A DNA stretch of 64,000 nucleotides from Pelomonas sp046294815 (GCA_046294815.1 JBKBOJ010000002.1:1-64000), one strand, 5' to 3'; numbered from the stretch's first letter, positions 1 to 8,758 are shown. Numbers and translations: made by a program. Notes: generated from the sequence alone by a model not told the origin.

Positions 1-37
1 CCACCACGCCACCGCCAATCACCACGCAATGCTTCAT
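1..37 (-). CDS. FAD-dependent oxidoreductase, N-terminal fragment cut by the window edge
   Basis: Only the first twelve codons are inside the window. They read MKHCVVIGGGVV, the beta strand and glycine-rich turn of an FAD/NAD Rossmann fold, as at the start of D-amino-acid dehydrogenase (DadA)-type flavoproteins. An AGGGCAGG stretch just before the ATG can serve as ribosome binding site. It lies downstream of an aminotransferase on the same strand, 163 bases away, which fits an amino-acid catabolic role, but the substrate cannot be judged from this fragment. Confidence 0.5.
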   Translation of the reverse strand, partial: MKHCVVIGGGVV

Positions 38-200
38 CCTGCCCTGAGCCGTTTGTCTGGCGCGCAGGGTAAAGATGCCGGGCGGTGACGGCCAATGAAA
101 CCGTCAGCCGCGGCCATCACCAGGCGTTATGGCGCGGCGCGCGCCGCATCGTCAGTGCCCCATCCGGGCCGAGCGCCGGGGCCAGGGGCGCACTGTCACT

Positions 201-1394
201 TCAGGCCAGCACAGCCGCCATGGCCGCTGCCGTGGCCTCCACGTTGCGGGTGTTCAGCCCGGCCACGCACATACGGCCCGAGCGCAGGATGTAGACGCCG
301 AACTCGGTCTTCAGCCGCTCGGCCTGCTCGGCCGTGAGGCCGGTGTAGCTGAACATGCCGCGCTGGGTCAGGAAGTAGTCGAAGTTGCGCCCCGGCAGCT
401 TGGCCACCAGCACCGCATGCAGTTGCCGGCGCATGGCCTGGATGCGTTCGCGCATGGCCCGCACCTCGTCCTCCCACAGCGCGCGCAGCGCCGGATCGGT
501 CAGCACCTTGGCGACGATTTGGCCGCCGTGCATGGGCGGGTTGGAGTAGTTGCGCCGGATCATGAACTTCAGCTGGCCGAGCACGCGGGCCGCTTGCTCG
601 GCGTCGGGGCAGACCACGCTCAGCGCACCGCAGCGCTCGCCATACAGGCTCATGCTCTTGGAGAAGCTGTTGGCGACCAGGAAGCTGATGCCCTCGTCGG
701 CCAACAGCCGCACGGCGAAGGCGTCCTCCTCGATGCCGTCGCCGTAGCCCTGGTAGGCCAGGTCCAGGAAGGGCAGCAGCTGGCGCTCGCGGATGACGGG
801 CACGAGGGCCCGCCATTGCGCGGCCGTCAGGTCCACGCCGGTGGGGTTGTGGCAGCAGGCGTGCATCAGCACGATGCTGCGCGCCGGCAGTTGCTGGAAG
901 TGCGCCAGCAGGGCGTCGAAGCGCACGCCGCCGGTGGCGGCGTCGTAGTAGGGATAGGTCTCGCAGACATGGCCCGAGCCCTCGAAGACGGCGCGGTGGT
1001 TGTCCCAGGTCGGCTCGGAGAGGTAGACGGTGCTGTCGGGAAAGTAGCGCTTGAGCAGGTCGGCGCCGACCTTGAGGCCGCCGCTGGAGCCCACGCCCTG
1101 GATGGTGGCAACGCGGCCGGCCGCCAGGGCCGGATGGCCGGCGCCGAACAACAGGCCCTGCACGGCGCTGCGGAAGTTGGCCGCGCCCTCCATGGGCAGG
1201 TAGGGCCGCGGGCCAGCGGCCTCGACGACGGCCAGCTCGGCCGCACGCACAGACGGCAGCATGGGGATGCGGCCCTCGTTGTCGAAGTAGATGCCGATGG
1301 ACAGGTTGATCTTGCCGGCGCGGGGGTCTTTCTGGAATTCCTCGTTGAGGCTCAGGATGGGGTCGCCCGCATAGGCGTCGACGTGCTGGAACAT
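201..1394 (-). CDS. Class I (aspartate/aromatic amino acid type) aminotransferase
   Basis: A 397-residue cytosolic pyridoxal-phosphate enzyme that should swap the amino group between aspartate or aromatic amino acids and a 2-oxo acid. The length is that of AspC/TyrB. Visible family marks are the start NEEFQKDPRAGKINLSIG near residue 17, CHNPTG at 181-186, the PLP-contacting Asp around 211 in PFLDLAYQG, and the Schiff-base lysine at about residue 246 in SFSKSMSLYGERCG. The serine-rich SFSKSMSLYGERCGALS context is typical of subgroup I-alpha. Aspartate versus tyrosine preference cannot be decided from sequence alone. A GATAAT hexamer lies upstream near 1420 and a CGGAG ribosome site precedes the ATG, so this gene has a conventional leader, unlike several neighbours. 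Confidence 0.93.
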   Translation of the reverse strand: MFQHVDAYAGDPILSLNEEFQKDPRAGKINLSIGIYFDNEGRIPMLPSVRAAELAVVEAAGPRPYLPMEGAANFRSAVQGLLFGAGHPALAAGRVATIQGVGSSGGLKVGADLLKRYFPDSTVYLSEPTWDNHRAVFEGSGHVCETYPYYDAATGGVRFDALLAHFQQLPARSIVLMHACCHNPTGVDLTAAQWRALVPVIRERQLLPFLDLAYQGYGDGIEEDAFAVRLLADEGISFLVANSFSKSMSLYGERCGALSVVCPDAEQAARVLGQLKFMIRRNYSNPPMHGGQIVAKVLTDPALRALWEDEVRAMRERIQAMRRQLHAVLVAKLPGRNFDYFLTQRGMFSYTGLTAEQAERLKTEFGVYILRSGRMCVAGLNTRNVEATAAAMAAVLA

Positions 1395-1421
1395 GGGGAA
1401 GGCTCCGTTGGGAAGCGCTGA

Positions 1422-2561
1422 TTATCCCGGAGCCCCCCCCCAGGCCACCCAGCGGCCATGCGGATGCGACCAGCCCAGCAGCTGCGTGCGGCCGATGCCG
1501 GCCGGCGCCCAGCGCAGCGTCCAGAACGTGGCCGAGGCGGCATCTTCGGCGGTCATGGCAGGCAGCGGCGGCAGGTCCTGGGGCGCCACCGTTGGGGCGC
1601 TCAGCGCCGGCAGGTCGCCACAGACCCAGGCCAGCCGGTGCGACACCGCCAGGCGGTCGACGGTGGCGCGCAGCCGCTGCAGCTCGGGCGCCGACAGGTA
1701 GTACAGCACCCAGCTCGTCAGCATCACCGGCTGCACACCCGCCGGCAAACTCGCCAGCCAGGGCTCGATGGCGGCGATGCAGTCGCTGGCCTGCGCAATG
1801 GTGATGGGCAACGTTCGACATTGGGCGGCCGCGCGGGCCAGGCGCTCGCGGCGCGTGGCGTCATGCGGCCACAGGCAGGCCTGCAGCCAGCGCAGGTCCG
1901 GCGCGCGGGCGGGGTCCAGTGGTGCGGGGTCGATGCCATGCCGGCTGGCGATACGCCAATCTCGCTCCGGCGGCGGCGCCACGCCCAGCCAGCGCGCGTC
2001 GATCTCGGCGCGGTGTCCGTCCGCCGGCTCGCCGCGGGCGTGGCTCAGGCCGTCGTCGGTGACGTAGCGCAGCGCGTACTGGTCCAGCCCCAGGTTGAGG
2101 CCGGCGCTGCAGCCGAAGTCCAGCAGCGCCAGGTCGCGCCGGCCGGTCAGCGCGGCCACATCGGCCAGCGCCGGCCACAAGGCGGCACCGCGGGCGACCT
2201 CGTTGGTCTGCGTGGCGCCGTGGCGCAGGTGCTGCAGCAAGGCCGGCCATTCACGCGAGAGGCAAGCCGCAAGTGCGGCGGCCAGGCCGGCATCCGGCGC
2301 GCGCGTGCCGCCGGCGCTGGGGTAGTAGGCCGCCAGCTCGGGTGCCGCGCCGGCCAGCACGCGCTCGTGCAGGGCGGCCAGCAGCAGGTTGGCCTTGCGT
2401 TGCTCGGGCGGCGCCTCGGCCATCAGGGCGCAGGCAGGCTCGCTGGCAGCGGCCACCTCGCACAGGGCCACGTACAGCGGCTCCAGCCGGCAGGCGTCGC
2501 GGCCGAAGCGCCGCAACAGCTCGGCCATGGCGGCCAGGTCAGGGGTGAGGAGGTCAGGCAT
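1422..2561 (-). CDS. DUF2332 family protein (methyltransferase-like fold)
   Basis: A 379-residue protein of the uncharacterised DUF2332 family. The marks are a TNEV motif near residue 130 and LLDFGCSAGLNLGLDQY further on, which resembles the glycine-rich loop of S-adenosylmethionine-dependent methyltransferases; no activity is established for the family. The C-terminal third (WVLYYLSAPELQRLRATVD) is also characteristic. The start at 2561 (MPDLLTPDL) was chosen because a longer frame would run into the divergent regulator gene. A TATGCT hexamer ends six bases before this ATG, so the message may be leaderless. It is divergent from the Crp/Fnr gene, with 57 bases between the starts. Confidence 0.8.
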   Translation of the reverse strand: MPDLLTPDLAAMAELLRRFGRDACRLEPLYVALCEVAAASEPACALMAEAPPEQRKANLLLAALHERVLAGAAPELAAYYPSAGGTRAPDAGLAAALAACLSREWPALLQHLRHGATQTNEVARGAALWPALADVAALTGRRDLALLDFGCSAGLNLGLDQYALRYVTDDGLSHARGEPADGHRAEIDARWLGVAPPPERDWRIASRHGIDPAPLDPARAPDLRWLQACLWPHDATRRERLARAAAQCRTLPITIAQASDCIAAIEPWLASLPAGVQPVMLTSWVLYYLSAPELQRLRATVDRLAVSHRLAWVCGDLPALSAPTVAPQDLPPLPAMTAEDAASATFWTLRWAPAGIGRTQLLGWSHPHGRWVAWGGAPG

Positions 2562-2567
2562 GCGGCC

Positions 2568-2573
2568 AGCATA
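2568..2573 (-). promoter_or_regulatory. -10-like hexamer next to the DUF2332 start codon
   Basis: On the minus strand TATGCT ends six bases before the ATG at 2561, leaving no room for a Shine-Dalgarno site. It is one of about thirteen such arrangements in the window. No convincing -35 box is seen. Confidence 0.35.
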
Positions 2574-2607
2574 GACAGCCGCCCCCGGCCGCTTGTGTCG
2601 GGCAGCC

Positions 2608-2613
2608 GACAAT
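2608..2613 (+). promoter_or_regulatory. -10-like hexamer next to the Crp/Fnr regulator start
   Basis: GACAAT ends five bases before the ATG at 2619. If it is a sigma-70 -10 box, transcription would begin at or within a few bases of the start codon. Confidence 0.4.
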
Positions 2614-2618
2614 GACGC

Positions 2619-3290
2619 ATGCCCGAGAACGACGCGCTGTGGCGCATGCTGGACGCCAACTTCCCCGGCCTGCCCCTGCCACCGGCCGTGGCCCGGCAGC
2701 TGCCCGGGCTGGTGCCCCTGCGCCGGCTGGCGCGCGGGCGCAGCCTGTTCGTGCAGGGCCAGCGCACCCAGGCCTTCTACGCGGTGGCGGCCGGCGAGAT
2801 GGAAGCCCGCTTCACCGGCGTGGACGGCCGGGTGTCGGCCATCGAGCACTTCGGGCCACCGCGGCTGTTCGGGCTTGCGGCCTTTGCGGCGGGGCTGCCG
2901 TCGGAGTACGAGGCCGTGGCCTGCCGGCCCAGCGAGGTGTTGGTCATCGGCCACGAGGCCTACCGATTGATGATGGACGCCGCCCCCGGCTTCGCGCGAG
3001 CGCTGCTGGCGGAGTTTGCCCGGCGGTTTGACGTCACGCTGCAGCTGCTGCAGGCCGCGCGCCATGAGGTGGCGGCCGACCGCTTCTCGGCCGCCCTCAC
3101 CCAACTGGCGCGGCAGCGCGGGCGCCCGGCAGGCGAAGGCTGGGTGGAGGTGGCAGCCACGCAGACCGAGCTGGCGCAGCTGGCCCATGTGTCGCGCCAG
3201 ACGGCCAACGAACTGCTGGCCGCAGCCGAGGCCACCGGCCGGGTACGGCGCGGCCGCGGCCGCTGGTGGTGGCGCCCGGCGGGCGGTTGA
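2619..3290 (+). CDS. Crp/Fnr family transcriptional regulator
   Basis: A 223-residue DNA-binding regulator with the standard two-part plan. An N-terminal cyclic-nucleotide-binding-type beta barrel covers roughly residues 20-130 (SLFVQGQRTQAFYAVAAGEM). A C-terminal winged helix covers about 145-215, with recognition helix LAQLAHVSRQTANELL. The N-terminal cysteines of an Fnr iron-sulfur sensor are absent, so oxygen sensing by that route is unlikely; the effector is unknown. It ends in a basic RRGRGRWWWRPAGG tail. It is divergent from the DUF2332 gene and its stop abuts the convergent glutathione peroxidase gene with no gap. Confidence 0.88.
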   Translation: MPENDALWRMLDANFPGLPLPPAVARQLPGLVPLRRLARGRSLFVQGQRTQAFYAVAAGEMEARFTGVDGRVSAIEHFGPPRLFGLAAFAAGLPSEYEAVACRPSEVLVIGHEAYRLMMDAAPGFARALLAEFARRFDVTLQLLQAARHEVAADRFSAALTQLARQRGRPAGEGWVEVAATQTELAQLAHVSRQTANELLAAAEATGRVRRGRGRWWWRPAGG

Positions 3291-3785
3291 TCAGGCCTTG
3301 GCGGCCAGCGCGGCCTCGATGTCGCGGCGCAGCTTCTCGGGCGGCTCGTTGGGCGCGTAGCGCTTGATAACCTGGCCGTCGCGGCCGACGAGGAACTTGG
3401 TGAAGTTCCACTTGATGGCCTCAGTGCCCAGAAAGCCCGGCTTTTCGCTCTTCAGGAACTTCCACAGCGGGTGGGCGTCACTGCCCTTGACCTTGGTCTT
3501 GGCCATCATCGGGAAGCTGACACCGTAGTTCAGCTCGCAGAAGGACGCAATCTGCTCGTTGCTGCCCGGGTCCTGGCCGCCGAACTCGTTGCTCGGGAAG
3601 CCGATGACGACCAGCCCCTGGGGGCCGTAGTCCTGCCACAGCTGCTCCAGGCCCCTGAACTGCGGCGTGAAGCCGCATTCGCTGGCAGTGTTGACGATGA
3701 GCAGCACCTTGCCGCGATAGGTGGCCAGATCGACCGGCTCGCCGCGGATGGACACAGCCTGGAAGTCGAAGACGCTCTCACTCAT
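3291..3785 (-). CDS. Glutathione peroxidase (cysteine type)
   Basis: A 164-residue thioredoxin-fold peroxidase that reduces hydrogen peroxide and lipid hydroperoxides using glutathione or thioredoxin. The peroxidatic residue is Cys37 in VNTASECGFTPQ, cysteine rather than selenocysteine. The second family block FPSNEFGGQDPGSNEQI and the WNFTKFLV tryptophan motif are both present, so the catalytic set is intact. There is no signal peptide, so it is cytosolic. The start at 3785 (MSESVFDFQAV) matches the family length. It faces the SGNH hydrolase gene across an upstream region containing a 9-base inverted repeat. Confidence 0.94.
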   Translation of the reverse strand: MSESVFDFQAVSIRGEPVDLATYRGKVLLIVNTASECGFTPQFRGLEQLWQDYGPQGLVVIGFPSNEFGGQDPGSNEQIASFCELNYGVSFPMMAKTKVKGSDAHPLWKFLKSEKPGFLGTEAIKWNFTKFLVGRDGQVIKRYAPNEPPEKLRRDIEAALAAKA

Positions 3786-3805
3786 GGCAGCCCCTAAAAA
3801 ATGAG

Positions 3806-3847
3806 GCCATGCTAACGCCGGACTTTCTTGAGGGTTTGTAGCATGGC
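3806..3847. repeat. 9-base perfect inverted repeat between gpx-type gene and SGNH hydrolase gene
   Basis: GCCATGCTA at 3806-3814 is repeated as its reverse complement TAGCATGGC at 3839-3847, with 24 bases between. It sits in the divergent intergenic region and could be an operator with separated half-sites or a hairpin in either leader. Nothing in the sequence identifies a binding protein. Confidence 0.4.
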
Positions 3848-3932
3848 GCTCGACGCGCGGCAGGCCTTCCAATCGCGCGAAATTGAAGCCACGCCCCCGC
3901 GGGTGGCGCCGGTCAGCAAAACCCGACACCTC

Positions 3933-4907
3933 ATGTTCATGGATCACCTGGCTTGCTTCACCCCCGCCGACCTGACCAGCGCCACGCCGCCCGACCTCGG
4001 CGCCTTCCGCTGGAAGCTGCTGGCCCAGGGGGACTCCTGGTTCTCCAACGCGGCCGCCAAGCTCAACGCGCACGCCAATTTGCTGCAGGAACTGATGTTC
4101 AGGTCGCCCACCGTGGCCATCAACTGCGCCGGCACGGCCAATGGGCTCTCGCACATGGTGGACCTGGCGTCCAGCCCCGAGTTCGTTCAGCTGCTGGCCG
4201 GCGCCGACGCGCCGGTCTGGGACGGCGTGCTGCTGTCGATGGGTGGCAACGACCTGATCGCTGCGGCCCGCACCCCGGCGGTCAACTGGAACGGCGAACC
4301 CATCCCGCTGGAACTGCGCCTGCTGCGCCGCCAGACCGAATGGGGTGCGCCGGCGGCTGGCGTCGCGCGCTACTTTTCTGAGCCGGGCTGGGCAACCTAT
4401 GCCGAGTATCTGCGTGCCAACGTCAAGCACCTGCTGTCGCTGCGCGACCAAGGGCCTTCAGCGGGCAAGCCGGTGTTCATGCACTGCTATGCCGTGCCCA
4501 TGCCGCGTCCGGCCGGGGCCGAAAGCAACGACGACCTCGGCACGGCCAGCGGCCCCTGGCTGTACCCGGCGCTGAAGGCCTACGGCGTGCCCGCGGCCGA
4601 CTGGGCGGCGGTGAGCCGGCTGATGGTCTTCCACCTGGCGCAGCTGCTCAAGAGCATGGCCGCCGACAAGGAAGGCTTCCCGGGCCTGTTCGTGTTCGAC
4701 TCCACCACCGTGCCGCTGGCGCCGGCCGCGCCGGGCTCCACCGGCATCAGCGGCGACTGGCACAACGAGATCCACCTCAACCACAGCGGTTGCCTCAAGA
4801 TCGCGCGTGCCTGGAGCGAGGCCATCGAGGCGGTGCTGGAGGGCAAGCACCTGATCCCGGCGCCCACCACCCGCAAGGGCCGCGGCGCCTCCAACCAATC
4901 CGGCTGA
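3933..4907 (+). CDS. SGNH/GDSL-type hydrolase
   Basis: About 324 residues from this start. The esterase/lipase superfamily blocks are in the right order: GDSWF (block I, nucleophile Ser), a Gly in CAGTANG (block II), GGND (block III Asn) and NEIHLNHSG near the C-terminus (catalytic His; the usual Asp three residues upstream of the His appears as Asn-Glu-Ile). No signal peptide is evident. The substrate is unknown. The start is uncertain: in-frame ATGs also exist at 3828, 3843 and 3939. 3933 was chosen because the upstream residues look non-conserved and the earlier codons overlap an inverted repeat. It is convergent with lplT. Confidence 0.72.
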   Translation: MFMDHLACFTPADLTSATPPDLGAFRWKLLAQGDSWFSNAAAKLNAHANLLQELMFRSPTVAINCAGTANGLSHMVDLASSPEFVQLLAGADAPVWDGVLLSMGGNDLIAAARTPAVNWNGEPIPLELRLLRRQTEWGAPAAGVARYFSEPGWATYAEYLRANVKHLLSLRDQGPSAGKPVFMHCYAVPMPRPAGAESNDDLGTASGPWLYPALKAYGVPAADWAAVSRLMVFHLAQLLKSMAADKEGFPGLFVFDSTTVPLAPAAPGSTGISGDWHNEIHLNHSGCLKIARAWSEAIEAVLEGKHLIPAPTTRKGRGASNQSG

Positions 4908-4921
4908 CGCCGGTCGGCGCG

Positions 4922-6214
4922 TCAGCGATCAACCGGCTTGAGATCGTCGGAGCGGGCGATGTCGAGCAGGTGCTCGACTTCCTCGCGATGCTGCACCAGG
5001 TTGTGTTGGTGCCAGCGCTTGATCCACCACATCGTGCCGGCGACGACCAGACCGAAGATGGTGATGGCACCGAAGGCCGACAGGCCGAAGCGCGTCATGG
5101 CCGTGTAGAAAGCGCCCAGGCCCAGGATGCAGGCCTGCTCGTTGAAGTTCTGCACCGCGATGCTGCGGCCGGCGCCCATCAGGTTGTGGCCGCGGTGCTG
5201 CAGCAGCGCGTTCATCGGCACCACCAAGTAGCCGCCGATGCCGCCCAGCAGGATCAGGAAGGGCGCGGCCACCCAGACGTTGCTGATGACGTTCATGAAG
5301 ATCACCAGCACACCCATGCCAATGCCCAGCGGGATCACGGAGGTGGCGCGGTCCAGTCGGCAGTACAGCGACGCGACCACCGCGCCGGCCGCCGTGCCCA
5401 CGGCCACCACGCCCACCAGCGAGGAGGCCTGCTGCGTGCCATAGCCCAGCGCCGCCGCGGCCCAGGCCAGCACGATGTAGCGCAGGTTGCCGCTGACACC
5501 CCAGAACAGCGTCGTCGTGGCCAGCGAGATCTGGCCCAGCTTGTCCTGCCACAGGCGGCTGTTGCAGACCGAGAAGTCACGCACCAGGCCCACCACGCCA
5601 TGCGCCACCGGCTGCAACGGCGCCTCGGTGCGTGGGATGCGCAGGTTGAACAGCGCGGCGATGACGTACAGCCCCACCAGGCTGGCGATGGCCGCCTGGG
5701 GGGCGGTGTCGATGCCGGTGTCGACGTAGGGCAAGTCCAGCCCCAGCAGCGCGCCGGAGATGCGCTCGCCGATCAGCTGGCCACCCAGCAGCACGCCCAG
5801 GATGATGGAGGCAATGGTCAGGCCCTCGATCCAGCCATTGGCCTTGACCAGCTGCGACGGCGGCAACAGCTCGGTCAGGATGCCGTACTTGGCCGGCGAG
5901 TAGGCCGCCGCGCCCAGGCCCACGATGGCGTAGGCCGCCAGCGGATGGGTGCCGAACAGCATCATCAGGCAGCCCACCACCTTGATGCTGTTTGAATAGA
6001 ACATCACCTTGCCCTTGGGCACCGCGTCGGCGAACGCGCCGACAAAGGGCGCCAGCACGACATAGAACAGCGCAAACATGGGCACCAGGGCGGCGCGCTG
6101 CCATTCGGGGGAGCCGGAGCTGCGCAGCAGCTCGACGGCGGCAACAAACAGCGCGTTGTCGGCCAGCGAGCTGAAGAACTGCGCCGACATGATCGTGTAG
6201 AAGCCGCGTTTCAT
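4922..6214 (-). CDS. lplT: Lysophospholipid transporter LplT (MFS)
   Basis: A 430-residue inner-membrane protein of the major facilitator superfamily with about twelve hydrophobic segments. It should flip lysophospholipids to the cytoplasmic face for re-acylation. The N-terminus MKRGFYTIMSAQFFSSLADN and the segments SPAKYGILTELLPPSQLVKA and NGWIEG match LplT proteins. No fused acyltransferase domain is present, so the partner Aas would be encoded elsewhere. The start at 6214 was chosen because family homology begins there; a longer frame upstream is antisense to alr. It is divergent from alr with 111 bases between; a TATAAA-like box on the minus strand near 6270 could drive it. Confidence 0.88.
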   Translation of the reverse strand: MKRGFYTIMSAQFFSSLADNALFVAAVELLRSSGSPEWQRAALVPMFALFYVVLAPFVGAFADAVPKGKVMFYSNSIKVVGCLMMLFGTHPLAAYAIVGLGAAAYSPAKYGILTELLPPSQLVKANGWIEGLTIASIILGVLLGGQLIGERISGALLGLDLPYVDTGIDTAPQAAIASLVGLYVIAALFNLRIPRTEAPLQPVAHGVVGLVRDFSVCNSRLWQDKLGQISLATTTLFWGVSGNLRYIVLAWAAAALGYGTQQASSLVGVVAVGTAAGAVVASLYCRLDRATSVIPLGIGMGVLVIFMNVISNVWVAAPFLILLGGIGGYLVVPMNALLQHRGHNLMGAGRSIAVQNFNEQACILGLGAFYTAMTRFGLSAFGAITIFGLVVAGTMWWIKRWHQHNLVQHREEVEHLLDIARSDDLKPVDR

Positions 6215-6313
6215 CGGTCGGGGCGCTGTCCTGAACTTGTCTGTGCTGATTCGGCCGGTGCGGCGCGGGTTTATAGCACGCGCCCCGTCGCGAACCTGCG
6301 GCCGCGCGGGCGC

Positions 6314-6319
6314 GAAAAT
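6314..6319 (+). promoter_or_regulatory. -10-like hexamer next to the alr start codon
   Basis: GAAAAT ends six bases before the ATG at 6326, with only CGCGCG between, so no Shine-Dalgarno site fits. Confidence 0.4.
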
Positions 6320-6325
6320 CGCGCG

Positions 6326-7426
6326 ATGCCCCGTCCGATTGAAGCTCTCATCCACACCGATGCGCTCGCGCACAACCTGGAGCGCGCCCGCGCGCAGGCG
6401 CCCAACGCCCGGGTCTGGGCGGTCGTCAAAGCCAATGCCTACGGCCACGGCATCGAGCGCGCCTTCGAAGGCCTGCGCGCCGCCGATGGCTTCGCGCTGC
6501 TGGACCTGGATGAAGCCCAGCGGCTGCGCGCGCTGGACTGGCGCGGCCCCATCCTGCTGCTGGAGGGCGTGTTCGAGCCGCGCGACCTGGAGCTGTGCTC
6601 GCGACTCAAGCTCTGGCATGCGGTGCACTGCGAGCAGCAGATCGACTGGCTGGCCATGCACAAGACCCACGAGCCGCACAAGGTCTTCCTGAAGCTGAAC
6701 TCGGGCATGAACCGCCTGGGCTTTGCGCCCACCGCCTTCCGCGCCGCCTACGCGCGGCTGCAGGCGCTGCCGCAGGTGGACGAGATCGGACTGATGACGC
6801 ATTTCTCGGATGCCGACGCGCTGCGCTTTGGCACCGACGGCATCGCCCACCAGCTCGCCGCCTTTGAGGCCGCGACCGAGGGCCTGGCCGGCGAACGCAC
6901 GGTTGCCAACAGCGCCGCCACGCTGCGCCACGCCGCCCGCACGGCCAATGACTGGGTGCGCGCCGGCATCATGGTCTACGGCGGCGTGCCGGACTTCCCC
7001 GAGCACGACGCCGCCCACTGGGATCTGCGGCCGGCGATGACGCTGCGCTCGCGCATCATCGGCGTGCAGCAGCTGCAGCCGGGCGACACGGTGGGCTACG
7101 GCAGCGCGTTCACGGCCGAGCAGCCCATGCGCATCGGCATCGTGGCCTGCGGCTATGCCGACGGCTACCCGCGCCACGCGCCCACCGGCACGCCCGTGCT
7201 GGTGGACGGCCAACGCACGCGCACGCTGGGCCGCGTCAGCATGGACATGCTGGCCGTGGACCTGAGCACCCTGCCCGCCAGCGGCTGGGGCAGCGAGGTG
7301 ACGCTGTGGGGCGAAGGACCACGCGGCTCGCGCCTGCCCATCGACGAGGTGGCCCAGGCCGCCGGCACCATAGGCTATGAGCTGATGTGCGCGGTCGCGC
7401 CGCGGGTGCCCATTCGACATGCCTGA
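6326..7426 (+). CDS. alr: Alanine racemase
   Basis: A 366-residue PLP enzyme that interconverts L- and D-alanine, supplying D-Ala for peptidoglycan. The PLP lysine is about residue 35 in VVKANAYGHG. The second catalytic base region is VGYGSAFTAEQ, and the substrate and dimer loop is SMDMLAVDL. Length and start fit the family. A -10-like GAAAAT ends six bases before the ATG. arfB follows with an 8-base overlap. The lplT/alr/radA neighbourhood is typical of Burkholderiales, although here several genes separate alr from radA. Confidence 0.95.
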   Translation: MPRPIEALIHTDALAHNLERARAQAPNARVWAVVKANAYGHGIERAFEGLRAADGFALLDLDEAQRLRALDWRGPILLLEGVFEPRDLELCSRLKLWHAVHCEQQIDWLAMHKTHEPHKVFLKLNSGMNRLGFAPTAFRAAYARLQALPQVDEIGLMTHFSDADALRFGTDGIAHQLAAFEAATEGLAGERTVANSAATLRHAARTANDWVRAGIMVYGGVPDFPEHDAAHWDLRPAMTLRSRIIGVQQLQPGDTVGYGSAFTAEQPMRIGIVACGYADGYPRHAPTGTPVLVDGQRTRTLGRVSMDMLAVDLSTLPASGWGSEVTLWGEGPRGSRLPIDEVAQAAGTIGYELMCAVAPRVPIRHA

Positions 7427-7826
7427 GTTCCGCTGGGCGCCACGGCCGGATGAACTGCAGTTCGACGCGATCCGCGCCAGCGGCCCGGGCGGCCAGAACG
7501 TCAACAAGGTTGCCAACGCGGTCCACCTGCGCTTCGACATCCGAGCGTCCCGCCTGCCCGAGGCGGTGAAGCAGCGGCTGCTGATCTGGCCCGACCAGCG
7601 CATCAGCAGCGATGGCGTGGTGGTCATCAAGGCCCAGGACGCGCGCAGCCTGGAGCGCAACCGCGCCGATGCCGTCGCCCGACTCATCGAGCTGGTGCGG
7701 GCCGCCGCCCATGTGCCCAAGGCGCGGCGAGCGACCAAGCCGACCTACGGCTCGCAGCAGCGGCGGCTGCAGGCCAAGGCCAAGCGCGGCAGCGTGAAGG
7801 CCGGGCGCGGCCGCGTGCTGGACTGA
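7419..7826 (+). CDS. arfB: Alternative ribosome-rescue factor ArfB (peptidyl-tRNA hydrolase)
   Basis: A 135-residue relative of class I release factors that frees stalled non-stop ribosomes. The catalytic GGQ is in ASGPGGQNVNKVANAVHLRF near residues 24-43. The basic C-terminal tail (KAKRGSVKAGRGRVLD, with many Lys/Arg) is the part that enters the empty mRNA channel. The codon-recognition domain of true release factors is absent, as expected. It starts within the last eight bases of alr, so translation is likely coupled. Confidence 0.94.
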   Translation: MPEFRWAPRPDELQFDAIRASGPGGQNVNKVANAVHLRFDIRASRLPEAVKQRLLIWPDQRISSDGVVVIKAQDARSLERNRADAVARLIELVRAAAHVPKARRATKPTYGSQQRRLQAKAKRGSVKAGRGRVLD

Positions 7827-7870
7827 CCCAGGCCCGCCATGCCGCTGGCGCCTTGCGCCGGCGTCGACGC

Positions 7871-8758
7871 TCAAGCTTGCGGCCGCGTCGCCACCCAGAG
7901 GCTTGCCAGGCACAACGCCATGCCGCCCACCGCCAGCGGCGTGGCCCGCCAGCCTTCGAACACGGCCGAGATCACCAACGCGATGACCGGGATGATGACG
8001 CCCGTCAACGCCGCCTGCGCCGGGCCGCGTGCCTGGGCCAGCTTGAAATACAGCACGAAGGCGACCACCGAGCCGGCCACGGACAGGTAGAGCAGACTCA
8101 GCACATAGGACCAGCGCCAGTCGACATGCAGCCCCTGGCCGCTGGCAACGGAGACGCCGGCCAGGAAGACCGCGCCATAGCCCATGCTCCAGGCCAGCAC
8201 GGGGACCAGCGGCAGACCGCGCTTGGTGAGCGTGAGCGTCAGCACATTGCCGATGCAAGCCACGAGCACCGCAAACAGGCCCAACCCCAGGCCCAGCGCC
8301 GCCGTCGGCCGCGCGCCGGTGGCGGCAATCTCGGGCCAGAAAATCAGCACCACACCCAGCACGCCGCCGCTGGCCGACGCCAGGAAACGCCGCGTGACCG
8401 GCTGGCCGAAGAACAGCCGCCCCGACAGCGCATTGCCGTAGACCATCAGGCAAAACAGCACGGCCACCAGGCCCGACGGAATGTGACGCTCGGCCTCATA
8501 GACCGACAGGTAGTTGCCGCTGTACTGCACGATGCCGGTGGCCAGCATCCAGCCATGCGCCCACAGCGGCAACCGCACCGACTGGCCCTGCCAGCGCGCC
8601 AGCGCCGCCAGCAGCAGCGCCGCCAGCCCGAAGCGCCAGGCCACCGAGTTGAGCACCGGCACGCCGCTGTCGAGCTGGTAGAGGATGACGTGCCAGGTGC
8701 TGGCCCAGATCAGCGTGGGGCCCCAGAACAGCCAGCGGCTGGGCGATGCAGTGGACAT
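7871..8758 (-). CDS. EamA/DMT-superfamily transporter
   Basis: A 295-residue inner-membrane protein with about ten hydrophobic helices arranged as two EamA repeats. The first begins PTLIWASTWHVILYQLDSG, and the second ends LVISAVFEGWRATPLAVGG. It belongs to the drug/metabolite transporter superfamily; members export amino acids, metabolites or drugs, and the substrate is not predictable here. It lies downstream of the LysE-type gene on the same strand, 59 bases away, so the two may form an export pair. The start at 8758 (MSTASPSRW) precedes the first helix by a short cytosolic tail. Confidence 0.85.
   Translation of the reverse strand: MSTASPSRWLFWGPTLIWASTWHVILYQLDSGVPVLNSVAWRFGLAALLLAALARWQGQSVRLPLWAHGWMLATGIVQYSGNYLSVYEAERHIPSGLVAVLFCLMVYGNALSGRLFFGQPVTRRFLASASGGVLGVVLIFWPEIAATGARPTAALGLGLGLFAVLVACIGNVLTLTLTKRGLPLVPVLAWSMGYGAVFLAGVSVASGQGLHVDWRWSYVLSLLYLSVAGSVVAFVLYFKLAQARGPAQAALTGVIIPVIALVISAVFEGWRATPLAVGGMALCLASLWVATRPQA

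Noticed and set aside
196..1821. A 541-codon frame opposite or overlapping the aminotransferase and DUF2332 genes.
   Set aside because: It is a shifted shadow frame with Arg/Gly/Ala-rich composition; the aminotransferase frame has the full catalytic set.
3291..3785. A possible selenocysteine in glutathione peroxidase.
   Set aside because: The active site codon is TGC (Cys), not TGA, and the frame is uninterrupted.
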